This document shows positions 9,395 to 21,540 of a stretch of DNA of 64,000 bases, piece by piece. A model generated the notes under the pieces. The model did not search any database and had not been told where the DNA came from. It was given only the letters and a program-made list of their open reading frames with translations. The translations under genes and the position numbers were made by a program. How positions within the stretch are numbered: position 1 is the first letter of the stretch; each line of letters begins with the position of its first letter. The stretch is taken from assembly GCA_914767715.1 (NCBI GenBank), contig OU612074.1:5965501-6029500 (forward strand), in the 5' to 3' direction. The DNA comes from Membranipora membranacea. Its lineage: Eukaryota > Bryozoa > Gymnolaemata > Cheilostomatida > Membraniporidae.

Positions 9395-9777
9395 ACAGAA
9401 CACGAGCTCTACAGGATATCGTCATTGTGCAGCTATTCAAGTACCCATAGTCACACATGTGGGTGACCTTGGCAATAATAGTGCAGTATCATCTAACATA
9501 GATATTTGAAGCTCAAATGGCGTAGATCGTTGTATCCTGGCGTTGATAAAAGCCACAATAATAGATATTTTTATGACATTTAATGTAATCATTTTCAATT
9601 GGTTTGATTAGCCCTTGAATTTTCATTAGATTAAATAATAGAATATAATAAAAATGACTGCTTTTTCAATGACAGTTCGTCCCTGACACCAAATTTCATT
9701 GCATTTGAAGAGTTTACGTATATTTGGACACAATTTCATTTTAATTTATTTTGTTTGTAATAGGAATTACTATTTTT
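9395..9777. repeat. Within-unit duplication, right copy, unit 1
   Basis: Partner of 6198-6581, one base shorter (GAAGAG instead of GATAGAG). It is flanked on the left by about 130 bp of unrelated sequence and on the right by the second 103-bp direct repeat. Confidence 0.95.
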
Positions 9778-9872
9778 TGTCATAGCATGTATCCAAGTTA
9801 AGTTCTCTTGTATAAGAAATGACAATGACAATGACTCATGCTAGCCAAATAGCCTAATAGCCAAGTAGCTAA
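9770..9872. repeat. 103-bp direct repeat, right copy, unit 1
   Basis: Starts within the last bases of the right 384-bp duplicate, at the shared CTATTTTT. Equivalent right copies: 20753-20855, 32035-32137, 43018-43120 and 54296-54398. The offset between left and right copies is 607 bp. Confidence 0.95.
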
Positions 9873-10303
9873 ACAGCTGGGATTTCATTATCATTTCATC
9901 GGCTTTGTTTTTGTATTTTTATCATCATTCCATCAGCTGTTTTTTGTATCAGATAAATAGCGAGAGCATCAAGATACAAATCATTATACTCAAGACACAT
10001 AATCAGTGATGTTGTTTAGTGAATGTTTATTCTAGACAATAATAATCAGATAATTCTGAAAATGCTATTTCTCTGCTCTGAAAGACAAGTTGTATGTTAT
10101 ATGTAAAATGCTCAACTCTGACTACCAGAATTCTCGAACTCGTCACACAGTTGTAATAATTTTGTGACAATGCTATTATTTTACCAGGGCACAACCAGTA
10201 CTGACGTCCATTAATACATGACAATTGTCATGCCACTCCAAGAATAATTTGAGATGACAGATTTCAATAGATGACACTTTCTAAAATAGAAACAGAAAAT
10301 CAG
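9873..10303. other. Upstream flank of the peptide gene
   Basis: No gene is assigned. The minus-strand ORF at 10027-10224 has no supporting signals. This stretch would hold proximal regulatory sites, but I recognise no specific motif. It appears unchanged among the five copies. Confidence 0.4.
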
Positions 10304-10311
10304 TATATAAA
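10304..10311 (+). promoter_or_regulatory. TATA box of peptide gene copy 1
   Basis: TATATAAA, followed about 25-30 bp later by CCAATCATTCAAG, which offers an initiator-like TCATTC near 10334. The spacing fits RNA polymerase II, and the noncoding exon and its donor follow at once. Confidence 0.65.
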
Positions 10312-10557
10312 CATGTACAATAAGAACAACCAATCATTCAAGATTTTCTCTTAAAATCAGAACTTAACAAAACTCAGTGGTAAGTTTACTTGCTAGTGCA
10401 TATTATTTCATTGGACTACTGCGCAGGACACAAAGAAAACTCACAGTGATTAAAAAATTCATTTATCTACATTTCAACTGGGATATATTCCAAATCGTTA
10501 ATTATGAACTAAACTACTGAAATGAAATGAATTATAAATTTCTTACTTTTGTAGAAG

Positions 10558-11183
10558 ATGAATATTCTGATCACAGCCCTTATCTTTTCTGCTGTAATTG
10601 GTGAGTTCGACATTCCTAGGAAGACACATCAGAGTGTTCTTAGAGATTGCTATCCTGTACAGTGAACTTCAAAATGTTGTAGCTATACTCAATTAAACAT
10701 TTATAAATATTCACATTGACTCATGAGTGCATAGCAGTACTGTGACTTTGTACTAATTAATTGTTGATTTTATTCCATTGCTGCATATTACTTCATTGAT
10801 GTCGTCTGATTTTCTCATGGTTATGAATCATAGTAGAGTTTCACTACAGATGGAATCCTTTTCATGTGTTATTCAGGTGTGAGTTCGGGCTTTATTTTTT
10901 TGGGAGGAAAGAGGAAGAGGTAAAAGATGCTAATCAGGCCACACTCCAAGCTATGCCGCCCTAAGCTTCAGTAAGCATTGATTGTCTTGATTCAACTAGA
11001 TGGTGTACTTATTGCGCTGGACATAATGTATTCTAAAATTAGCAAGGTAATGGTGTTTGTAAAATTAAAAAAATACGGCAATTTATCATGTACTTTTATA
11101 TTTCAGGTTGGAGATCAAAGGCTACCAAGAAAAAAGATGCTATATTTAACCTTCTTTTCTGTTTATATTGTAAAAAAATATAA
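10558..11183 (+). CDS. Predicted spliced gene for a small secreted peptide, copy 1
   Basis: Model: noncoding exon about 10334-10379 with donor CAGTG|GTAAGT; acceptor TTACTTTTGTAG; exon 10555-10600 with ATG at 10558 coding MNILITALIFSAVI plus the first base of the next codon; donor ATTG|GTGAGT. The hydrophobic run and lack of charge look like a signal peptide, so the product is probably secreted. Next, either exon 11107 onward directly (acceptor TTTTATATTTCAG), giving G then WRSKATKKKDAIFNLLFCL and YCKKI with stop 11181-11183 (39 residues, strongly cationic, two Cys as CLYC); or first exon 10877-10919 (VSSGFIFLGGKRK), giving RLEIKGYQEKRCYI with stop at 11147 (42 residues). AATAAA lies at 11229. 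The second form gives a better cleavage site (VSSG) and a basic KRKR site. No family recognised; an antimicrobial, neuropeptide or venom-like role is possible but unproven. Confidence 0.5.
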
Positions 11184-11228
11184 TGCCTTCCTGATTCTTC
11201 TCTTTTTGTTTTAAACTCCAGCTTTGGC

Positions 11229-11234
11229 AATAAA
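11229..11234 (+). terminator. Poly(A) signal of peptide gene copy 1
   Basis: AATAAA 45 bp after the stop at 11181-11183, followed by an AT-rich stretch. Equivalent sites: 22212-22217, 33494-33499, 44477-44482 and 55755-55760. A donor-like GAT|GTAAGG follows about 25 bp later, so a longer transcript cannot be excluded. Confidence 0.55.
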
Positions 11235-13395
11235 AGATAAACTATAAATGAAAATTGATGTAAGGGCGTATAGTAGAAACGGAACAACCTCCTCCAAATT
11301 CAATGGACCTGTTATCACCAAGAGAATTGCTGCATTCAGTAATAATACGAGACAAAACAACGACTAAAATTTATGAAGCTTTAACTTGTTTTTCTCTTTC
11401 TTGATTATATATACAGTTCCACTCAATATCTATAGTAGTAGTGTTGCAAACATCCAATCAACTGGACTTTACTCATTGTCAGGAGATTTTACAAAATTTA
11501 CAAATGATCATCATGTATAAGTGTCAGTCTTGCCCTTAGGTGATCACCAATCTGTCTAGATAAGGGGAACATGTAACCATCACCGCATACTCACCACGTA
11601 GCAATATCCCGACATCCGCGCTGCTTTAGGCGGAGTATGAATTTAAACTCAATTCAGAGATTTTTTTTGCATTATTTGTTCCCTTTGGTTTTGTGGCCAG
11701 AGTATTTATGATTGTTACACTACTTTAAAACATAATGGAGGAGCTCTGAGATTCACCCTATGCATGCAAATTTAAACATGGCAGTATTATGGTAAAGGAT
11801 ATATGCAGGACAATGCAATGCAGCTATTCTAATAAACAGTGTGCTGTTCATGTTCCAGTAGATATACGAATGCTTAGAGTAGTGTATGCATCCATATAAA
11901 TACGACCGTGATAAAATGAAAGGCAGCATTTGTACAACAATCTGTACTATACAGTATGCCCTGTGTTGATATAATATGCAGTGTAGTTAAGTTATGTTAC
12001 TCAGCAGTGGTCCCTAGTAAGAATTATCAGATTATTTAAAGCCTGAATTGTATATCTTGATGTTTGAGATTGTTACATTATGACTGATAGGGAGACTAGC
12101 AAAACACAATCTGTAAAGGGCGATTAGCAAGACAATATCTGTATCGGCCATTAATCTTTGGTCATGGTTGCCTACAGTTTTCACTCTCGTCTTTTCCCTA
12201 ACAAAGTCACTAAAAGGTATTTGTTGGTTGGTATTCACCTATGGGCTTACTTACTTCGGATTCCGAAATATTTTCAAAAAATATGACACACAGGACACAC
12301 AACTCTCATACACTATCTCTGTCTTTATCTCGATGCAGACAGGCCATGCGTGTGTACCTACTACTACCTAGTAAATCAAGCATTTGTTTTGAAGGAGAAA
12401 GATTGCAATTACTATGGCTTCAATTATTTCTTAGGCTTTCACTCAGACAGTGACACACAGTCTGGTTCTAATTGAATATTGAGGTTTCTGGAGAGGGTGT
12501 TGAAACCTAATTTTAGCCTTACCACCATGTTTTACGTTTTGTGAGACACATTCCACCAAACTACAATCAATTGGTATTTCTAAAGCTAGGCGTTGCGAGG
12601 TTTGGTATATGGTATACAGTATAATATAAGAGAGAGATTTATATGAACGTTTACTCACCTAAAAAGATGTACTGTAAAGAGGAAGAGATATCGCGTTGAC
12701 TGTCCAAGGTCAAGGCTAATAGTCTAGATGGTACAATTCCGATAAGGTGCTGGTCTGCTAAGATCTCGGATAACCTCACAGTATTTACCCACCATAACAA
12801 GATAATTCTACAATAAATGGTTCTATGGTATCTATTGCACAAAAGCCAGCAAAGCTTGATCCTGTGCCATGACCTTGCAACAAAACAAACTAATTTTCAA
12901 AATCATAATTCATGAAAATTCATAAATATATTGCCATTGTTTTGTCATTTCGATTTTTTGAAGTCAATACTGGCCTCTAGGGTCGTCGCATGGTGCTTTT
13001 TTGGGTGAGAAAAAACGTGCAAACGTTCAAAACACCTGCTATCCTACTGTCAGTATATTGACACCTCAGATATCCTTGGTTGAAGGGCAATTGGGGGACC
13101 AATATAATTGTTCGAGCTGTGATGTATGCGATCTCAAATAGTTCAGAAGTAAAGATTTGCCCATGAAAAATCTTTCCAGCATTCTCTTCAAATATAGTTC
13201 AAAACTGTTGGTCGTTTAGGGAGGATACAAAAGACATCGATCATCCAGCAGTGAGTCCGTTGCCGACATTAAAATGAAGTTCATTGTCATAATTTAGTTT
13301 GTGTGGAATGCCATCGATCACCCACCATTAACAATAATGGACTGCTAATCCAATTATGTCTTATTAGAAACACTAGTCTGTAGATATGACATTAC

Positions 13396-13496
13396 CAATA
13401 AAATAAGAACCAGAGGCTACACTGTTATTGACAAAGTAGCCTACTGCTATAGGACCCTGGTAAGGAAATTGACACAAAATATGTACTGCAGGATGT
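13396..13496 (-). other. Possible internal coding exon, unit 2
   Basis: Identical copy of the 2114-2214 candidate, with acceptor and donor unchanged. Confidence 0.25.
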
Positions 13497-13846
13497 CTGA
13501 AATTTAAACAAAAACAGGTCAATCCATGACTTTCACATTTATCAACACGATTAGGTGGCAAAACTAAACTTTTTCTACTTTTCAACAGATTCTACTTCTA
13601 AATTTCCATCAATTATTATTTTAAAATCATTGAGCATTGGCATCCCTTAATAATAGAGCCATTGCTGTGTTAGTTTCCCCAAGTGGACACAAAAGACATC
13701 AATCATCAACCGGTGCTTCTAGTGCCAATAATAATAATAATAATCCAATGATTGTTTATGACAAACACTAGAATCTAGATACAATTCAACATACAGTAAT
13801 GCAAGAACCTCTGCACAACACACATGTCTTCAGCTAGAAATCATGA

Positions 13847-14887
13847 GGCAAGCACATAGAGTTATTATATACTCTAGAGTGGACAATGCAGTGCTGAAAG
13901 CGTCCTACTTAATTATTGCGAAATCCATCACACAACGCAATCTGGTTGTGCATGGCTAGTGCCTGTATCATATAACTTATCATTGAGAATATGCGTATTG
14001 GGCATGACAATTTAGATTTCTAGAGCGCTTATATCCATTTTTTCAGAAAATTTTTCATGGGACACCATGTAGATCACTTGCAGGTATTTTCACTTTCAAT
14101 TCCATGAGGCAACGAAAACTGGTTGTGAGTGGATAGTGCATGAATCATTGACTTTATCATTAAAAATATTAGAATTGGACATACAAATTAAGTTTATTGA
14201 TCGAGCACTTATAGCCATTTTATCAAAGAATTTCACATGTAACACCATTAACCTCACCATCACCTGCAGGTACTTTCTCTTCCGGTCAGTTTGACATTTT
14301 ATTATTCTCCCTTTAAAATAAGCCAACTATCAACCGCAAATACATGAGCCTAAATCTCGATGACAGGGCCAGCTGGTTTCTGCCTCTTGCCAGGTATTTT
14401 GCTGTGTCCTGTCTCTCTAACTAATATGTTGCACACTCAGTCGGTGTATTTTATCTGTTCAGTTCCAGCTACTGGCGATGATCTATGATAACATGTGATA
14501 AAAGTAGCCTGTGGAAAAGCGATTGGAGGCGAAAAGTTTGCTGCTTACCTTTATCGTTTTTAGAGCATTTTTAGCAATATTTTTGTAAAACTTTTCATGC
14601 CACACTAATAGATGTCTTGCAAGTGATTCCTTTCAGGGGGCAGACAGGGGACAAAAAAATTTGTGTATCCCCTTAAAACACCAAAATCTCAACTGCCAAC
14701 ACACCATCCCGATAAAATCACAATTACCTGGCTAGCAGGTTTTTGCCCCTGCCACTTGCCTGCCTGCCAATTAAACTGTCTCCTGTCTCTCTAACTGAAA
14801 TATTACACACTCGTGAGTTCATTTAATCTGTGAAGTATAATGACTTCCAATTATACAAGATGAGCAAGTAACCCGTGGCTTAAAATT
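13847..14887 (+). repeat. Three diverged direct repeat copies, unit 2
   Basis: Same three-copy cluster as 2565-3605, with no difference seen. Confidence 0.75.
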
Positions 14888-15591
14888 TTCAGCTTAAAGA
14901 TTTCGGTTTTGGTTTGGCTATGTCATTTCTAGCTCTAAATTCCCTCTCCTGGGTAGCCACTCGTTTTTGTATTGCAAAAACTATTCAAGCCAACACATCA
15001 GGTTAAATCAAAAGATCCATAAGCTCTTCTGCTGAGTCCCTGATTAGCAAGAAAATGTCGAACGGACAAATCAAGATACATACTTGACCAGATTGACTCT
15101 ACATTTTCTAAAATTCCCTAACTCAGTCTGAAAAATTGTATGAAAATGGCAATCAGTTTTCAGTTGCAATACATTATGGAGAAAACACCATAATATTTCG
15201 TCTTTGCAACTCAAATCTTCTGTTGAGAAGAGTACAGGGGCGTAATTAGACACTTTGATAATATTTCATCGTTAGGTACATATAATAGTATACAATGTGA
15301 ATTAAAATCTTTTAACCAATGTTATATACATCATCAGTCCAAGTCTTTCTATTTGCACTCACTACTGCGTTCTACCAATTTTCAGAAAATTATACCAACA
15401 CAACTGATAATTAACATGGTTATATTAGTGCTGAGAAAGCCGATATAATTTCGCTCTCTCACCGATGTGACATTTTTAAGTTAACAGATATTTCTGATTT
15501 CTCACCATACTCAAAATAAGAGATCATTTCTTTCAGAGGGGGGGGGGGGGGGGGGGGTGTGATGCAATTTCCTCTCATGGTTGTTTAGGAG

Positions 15592-15779
15592 TAGGAGGTG
15601 GCTCAGTTGGTTAGAGCGCCGGACTTCAAATCCGGTTCGAATCCCACTGCAGTCCATCTTCTACTGGGGATTGGTTGGTCCCCCAGGTGTGCTCCGACCT
15701 GCCTGCAAACAGAGAGCAATTTGGCGCAGATATTGCGGCCTCGCCATTAAGGCAATAATATTTCGCCGCCCATTCCTCG
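15592..15779 (+). mobile_element. tRNA-derived SINE, plus-strand copy, unit 2
   Basis: Head and body are identical to the unit-1 copy. The SINE is followed directly by the deletion junction at 15780/15781, so its 3' end meets the middle of the inverted repeat copy. Confidence 0.85.
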
Positions 15780-15780
15780 G

Positions 15781-15967
15781 GCTCTAGAAATCTAAATTTC
15801 TGTGCCCAATACATATATTCTCAATGATAAGTTTTATGATACAGGCACTAGACATGCACAACCAGATTGAGACTTGTCATGGATTTCGCAATAATTAAGT
15901 AGGACAAAACCTGTTGCTATTTTTGTACACATTGTCCGCTCTAGAGTATATAATAACTCTATGGGCA
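15781..15967 (-). repeat. Truncated inverted repeat copy, unit 2
   Basis: Only the part equivalent to 4799-4985 remains. The rest was removed with the 299-bp deletion. Confidence 0.8.
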
Positions 15968-16198
15968 AGCACTTGCCTTCTCTAATGCCACCTCCTCATG
16001 GTCTCAGCAGCATGAAGCCATCTCGTTGTGATGATGAGCATTCCACTTCCAACCCTCAGTGCATATTGTCAGCTAAAAAATCGATTTTTATGCTGTTGCA
16101 AAACCTGAGAAGCTGCCAACTTTATTTTACTATTCCTTATTTCACTTCAAAATGTTCTCCCAATCATTTTGATAATTGAACCCAAGCCAAGCCAGCGC

Positions 16199-16468
16199 AT
16201 GGAGGATTGCTTTCTATCACCTCCTCGGCGCAAATGCACTATCATCAAGGCATCAGCCAATCGTGCCAAAGTCCACTACTCTAATTACCACATTGAGCAT
16301 CGCACTAATCACAAAACAGTGAGCTGACTGTGATATCACATCTCCTTTGACTGCCTTTTGTGCAAAGGCCAAGCTTTGAGAGCGATCATCCACTGGATAT
16401 CACAAACTGAAAACTGCTTGAGTGAAACAGTTCCAAGTCATTTTTGTATTGAGATTAAGTTATATTAA
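16199..16468 (+). pseudogene. Decayed coding stretch, unit 2
   Basis: Both TGA codons are present, as in unit 1. Upstream type-B changes (T near 16167 and 16176) lie outside this frame. Confidence 0.35.
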
Positions 16469-17006
16469 GGCTTCGTGTAATTCAACTATCTATTGAAAGC
16501 TGATCAAAATGTCTTTCCTGTTAAGCTTGTATGTAAAGTTACCACCATGTCTACTGCAGAATAATTTTACTTTTCAGTAATTTCTCATGTATCAATTTAG
16601 TTGTCACTCTGAATAATATTATTTGAGGCTTTTGAAACACGACTACTATTGAATCCAAAGAAAAATCCTTTTTATTTAATAGCACATGGTAGGACATTCA
16701 TGATAGAAATGGATGAAAATAAGACCTTTTAATTCACATCTATTGCCACGACTGCTAAATTTCATATATAGTACATTTCTGATCTTCTTGTGGCAGATCG
16801 CTCAGAATAGGTTATTCTTAAATTGATAAGCTGACATCAGCCTATTCTCCTTTTTGGGCAAAGACTCGGCTGGTCTTTGTGTCAATATGCAAGTACAAAA
16901 TTTGGGTACAAGATATAATTGTCATTTCTTTACCATAATATCAAATGGCGCTTCACTCTTAACAAAAATAGTTCATTTCTTCTGTATTCATATTTTTTTG
17001 TTGAAG

Positions 17007-17121
17007 TTATCAATTTCCAATTGATGAGTGACATTGATCCGGAGGAGGGTACCAACAAAGACCTTGGCCGACAATGGCATTTTTATTATAGGATTAAAGG
17101 AAAAACTATGATGATGCATTG
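17007..17121 (+). other. Possible coding exon, unit 2
   Basis: Identical copy of 6025-6139, with splice signals intact. Confidence 0.3.
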
Positions 17122-17179
17122 GTAAGCTTGGGTAAACTTGAAGATTGGGCCAGCTTGTACATGTCAGTGATTTGGCTTG

Positions 17180-17563
17180 ACAGAACACGACCTCTACAGG
17201 ATATCGTCATTGTGCAGCTATTCAAGTACCCATAGTCACACATGTGGGTGACCTTGGCAAAAATAGTGCAGTATCATCTAACATAGATATTTGAAGCTCA
17301 AATGGCGTGAATCGTTGTATCCTGACGTTGATAAAAGTCACAAGAATAGATATTTTTATGACATTTAATGTAATCATTTTCAATTGGTTTGATTAGCCCT
17401 TGAATTTTCATTAGATTAAATAATAGAATATAATAAAAATGACTGCTTTTTCAATGACAGTTCGTCCCTGACACCAAATTTCATTGCATTTGATAGAGTT
17501 TACGTATATTTGGACACAATTTCATTTTAATTTATTTTGTTTGTAATAGGAATTACTATTTTT
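17180..17563. repeat. Within-unit duplication, left copy, unit 2
   Basis: Type-B form, agreeing with the right copy at the two informative sites. Confidence 0.95.
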
Positions 17564-18811
17564 GGATTCACTTTTCTTTCGAAACATGAGGCAAGATTTT
17601 GGTTAACCAAATAACGTTAGCAAATGCAGTTTTACAGCGGTGATCAAGGGAAGTCACTCTGAAAAATATAAAATAACATACGAATAATACATACAATATA
17701 ATCATTCATAGTCATAAAAAATATTCTCATGAAATATACCAATAACTATATTGTATTATTTTTTGTTTACATAACAGTTTTGACACATATAAAGCACTCA
17801 ACGAAGTACTTCATGCACACAAATCAACACCAGACAAGTTTTACATCACAGAGTAAGGATATACAGAGAGGAAACTTCAATGATCATTATAGTGCCTGCG
17901 GTTTTTGATTAACTGGGGGAAATTGTGCACAGCTGGATGCCGAAAACTCTACCTTTGATGGGCCATAATTCATTCTGCCCAGTATTTTGGTGATTGATTT
18001 AAGGCCACACGTTCTCATGCAAATTTCTACTTATTCTTGCAAATTTAATTTCGTATTAATGTGAACCTACCACACATGATTCTCATCTCCGAAAATTTCA
18101 TGAGCGCAATCCTCCTGCGCCAATACAAACAAACGATAGACCTAACAGTGATATGAAATAAAAATATTTATATCAAGGAGAAGCTGTTACTTGTTGTTTA
18201 CCGCCCAGTGATTCAGCTTCTATGTATGCCTCAACCATCTCCTCATAATTATTTCAATTGGTACTCATAATTCACTGTATCCCTTCCCCCCTTACCCAAG
18301 GTCCAAAATTGAATGAGAAACTCTACATATTGATCATCCACTCCATCTTTTTTACCAAAGTTGTGTTTGCATAGATTTGACCTTGACTTTTCAATCAAAA
18401 CAGGCAGCCACTCAGATAGCATTTTGAGAAGATTTATACTATCTGGTTACGTGCATTGTTAACATACAACGTTCCACAAATTGTGGGAATCCCAATCCAA
18501 ACGAGAGTTTACGTGAAATTTACTCCTAATTGTGAGAAAACGACCCCATATGACTTCACTTTAAGACAGATTTTTCTTTTGGTTCTACTAACAAGAAAAT
18601 TCAGTGACAAGTTTATGACATGGCAGTCTAGAACCCTATATGTTTCAACTCTGGCTTAAGATGTTTGCTATTGAATTGTGTTCAACAGTTTTTTTGAGCA
18701 TGATATTTGAAACCAGAGTTGATTGATGAAGTTTCATGGCGGACAAACACATAAAAGATTTTTTCCAAGTAAGTAAATGCTGCCAAAGCAGGTTGCTCAC
18801 TCAACACTTCG

Positions 18812-19004
18812 AGCCGGCAAAATAGTGTGCCTAAAGGGCAAGGCTGCAATGACCGCGCCAATTTACTCTCGGTTTGTAGGCAGGTCGGAGCACATCTGGG
18901 GGTCCAACAACTCCCAGTAGTCAGTGGAATGCAGTGGGATTCGAACCCGCGACCTGCAACACTTGCAAGCTGAAGGACTGGCGCTCTAACAACTGAGCCA
19001 CCAC
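18812..19004 (-). mobile_element. tRNA-derived SINE, minus-strand copy, unit 2
   Basis: Identical to the unit-1 inverted copy. Confidence 0.85.
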
Positions 19005-19976
19005 ATAATATATTTCCTTTAACAATTACATGAGGTTTGATATGGACTGATCATCTCCTGTATGATATATATTGACTTTCACAGAAGTCTAAGCATTTCT
19101 CGCAATAAGTATTATGCATAGAGCATAAGCATAGATTCATTTGATTCATATTACTGTAAGTTATTGACTGGGTTGCCACATAATCGATAATCGCTTGTTG
19201 ACTTTGCAGGACTTAAAATAATAATCTTTTTCTCAGCAGCCTCGCATGCCACTGTGCATTATAAGCTGATAGTCTACAACTTAAACAGATAAAGAAGATT
19301 TGCTAGCAATAAGCACACTACTGCATCGTTCCAATGTTATATTTTATTAAGGGTATAACTGAGTGGTGGTGTGGGTATACTTCTCATTAATAGGGACAGT
19401 AAGGTTGTGATCAGATACTCAACTCTTTCACAATGTCAAGCGAGCATTCTGAGACACTAGCGCATTAGAAATATCAGTTATATCGGTCAGACCTTAAAAG
19501 ATGCACACCTGACTTCTCCACTGATTCAACATCTTTTGTTGGAATGACATTTACAGAATAGAAAATTCTCGAACTCTTGAACAGGCCAAAAATTTACTGA
19601 CACTTGGTTAGTGATTTTTTAACGTGTTTTAGTGGTATTTGAATACTTCATAAAGAGGATCAATTTCAGTAAACAAATGTCATGTCATTTTCTCCTGTGA
19701 TATGACTGATACTTTGGCACATTTGTTTTGACAGTGAAACCATCCCCAGGCTTCACCAAGTGGGATCGTCAAACAAATATGCATCCTCAAATATTCAAGT
19801 GAGAATCAGATTTGGTAACTAAAGTCATAGTGTCAGCAGCTATATTATAAAGGTGTTAGACTGTAGGCACGAGGATTGCAAACCAAAGTATGCAGTTTAG
19901 CACGAAAGAATTTTTCAATGAAAGACATCAAGTTCATGTATAATCCAGAGCTAAGACCATGTCTGCAATTTTTCCT

Positions 19977-20207
19977 TTATACATGAAAATGTTTTGCTAG
20001 TTGTGATACTTCTAGGGGCATATATAAAATACAATTATCATGAACTTCATCACAATAACACTGACTTTTGCATCCAGTTTTGCGGGGACAGACAAATGCA
20101 TCAGCCAATGCGGATGCAAAATGAGGATGTGGAAATGAGAGCTTTCTATTTTTTGTCATAGCATGTATCCAAGTTAAGTTCTCTTGTATAAGAAATGACA
20201 ATGACAA
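19977..20207 (-). pseudogene. Cysteine-rich ORF, unit 2
   Basis: Same translation as the unit-1 copy. Confidence 0.3.
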
Positions 20208-20377
20208 TAACTCATGCTAGCCAAATAGCCTAATAGCCAAGTAGCTAATGCAATCTTGATTGGAATATAATATCAATGAAAACAGGAAATTGAGGGAATT
20301 GAAAGGAATGGCTTGACTAGTAATCATTGATTACGTCTTTGGTAAAAACTTGGCCCGATTTCAGCAAAAAGACCAAA

Positions 20378-20760
20378 ACAGAACACGAGCTCTACAGGAT
20401 ATCGTCATTGTGCAGCTATTCAAGTACCCATAGTCACACATGTGGGTGACCTTGGCAATAATAGTGCAGTATCATCTAACATAGATATTTGAAGCTCAAA
20501 TGGCGTAGATCGTTGTATCCTGGCGTTGATAAAAGCCACAATAATAGATATTTTTATGACATTTAATGTAATCATTTTCAATTGGTTTGATTAGCCCTTG
20601 AATTTTCATTAGATTAAATAATAGAATATAATAAAAATGACTGCTTTTTCAATGACAGTTCGTCCCTGACACCAAATTTCATTGCATTTGAAGAGTTTAC
20701 GTATATTTGGACACAATTTCATTTTAATTTATTTTGTTTGTAATAGGAATTACTATTTTT
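20378..20760. repeat. Within-unit duplication, right copy, unit 2
   Basis: Same as the unit-1 right copy. Confidence 0.95.
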
Positions 20761-21286
20761 TGTCATAGCATGTATCCAAGTTAAGTTCTCTTGTATAAGA
20801 AATGACAATGACAATGACTCATGCTAGCCAAATAGCCTAATAGCCAAGTAGCTAAACAGCTGGGATTTCATTATCATTTCATCGGCTTTGTTTTTGTATT
20901 TTTATCATCATTCCATCAGCTGTTTTTTGTATCAGATAAATAGCGAGAGCATCAAGATACAAATCATTATACTCAAGACACATAATCAGTGATGTTGTTT
21001 AGTGAATGTTTATTCTAGACAATAATAATCAGATAATTCTGAAAATGCTATTTCTCTGCTCTGAAAGACAAGTTGTATGTTATATGTAAAATGCTCAACT
21101 CTGACTACCAGAATTCTCGAACTCGTCACACAGTTGTAATAATTTTGTGACAATGCTATTATTTTACCAGGGCACAACCAGTACTGACGTCCATTAATAC
21201 ATGACAATTGTCATGCCACTCCAAGAATAATTTGAGATGACAGATTTCAATAGATGACACTTTCTAAAATAGAAACAGAAAATCAG

Positions 21287-21294
21287 TATATAAA
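21287..21294 (+). promoter_or_regulatory. TATA box of peptide gene copy 2
   Basis: TATATAAA in the same context as copy 1. Confidence 0.65.
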
Positions 21295-21540
21295 CATGTA
21301 CAATAAGAACAACCAATCATTCAAGATTTTCTCTTAAAATCAGAACTTAACAAAACTCAGTGGTAAGTTTACTTGCTAGTGCATATTATTTCATTGGACT
21401 ACTGCGCAGGACACAAAGAAAACTCACAGTGATTAAAAAATTCATTTATCTACATTTCAACTGGGATATATTCCAAATCGTTAATTATGAACTAAACTAC
21501 TGAAATGAAATGAATTATAAATTTCTTACTTTTGTAGAAG

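Larger units (their letters stand above)
1..11283. repeat. Macrosatellite unit 1 (long, type A)
   Basis: First of six head-to-tail copies; the same sequence restarts at 11284, 22267, 33549, 44532 and 55810. Where the unit begins is arbitrary because the window starts inside the array. Type-A states at informative sites are GAG near 773, A at 3877, the 299-bp segment present at 4500-4798, G5185/C5194, G6453/C6503, G6737, G7145 and a five-T run near 7366. It lacks three variants shared by units 3 and 5 (C at 911, C at 9084 and an extra T near 9567), so it is an earlier or separate branch of type A. Confidence 0.98.
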
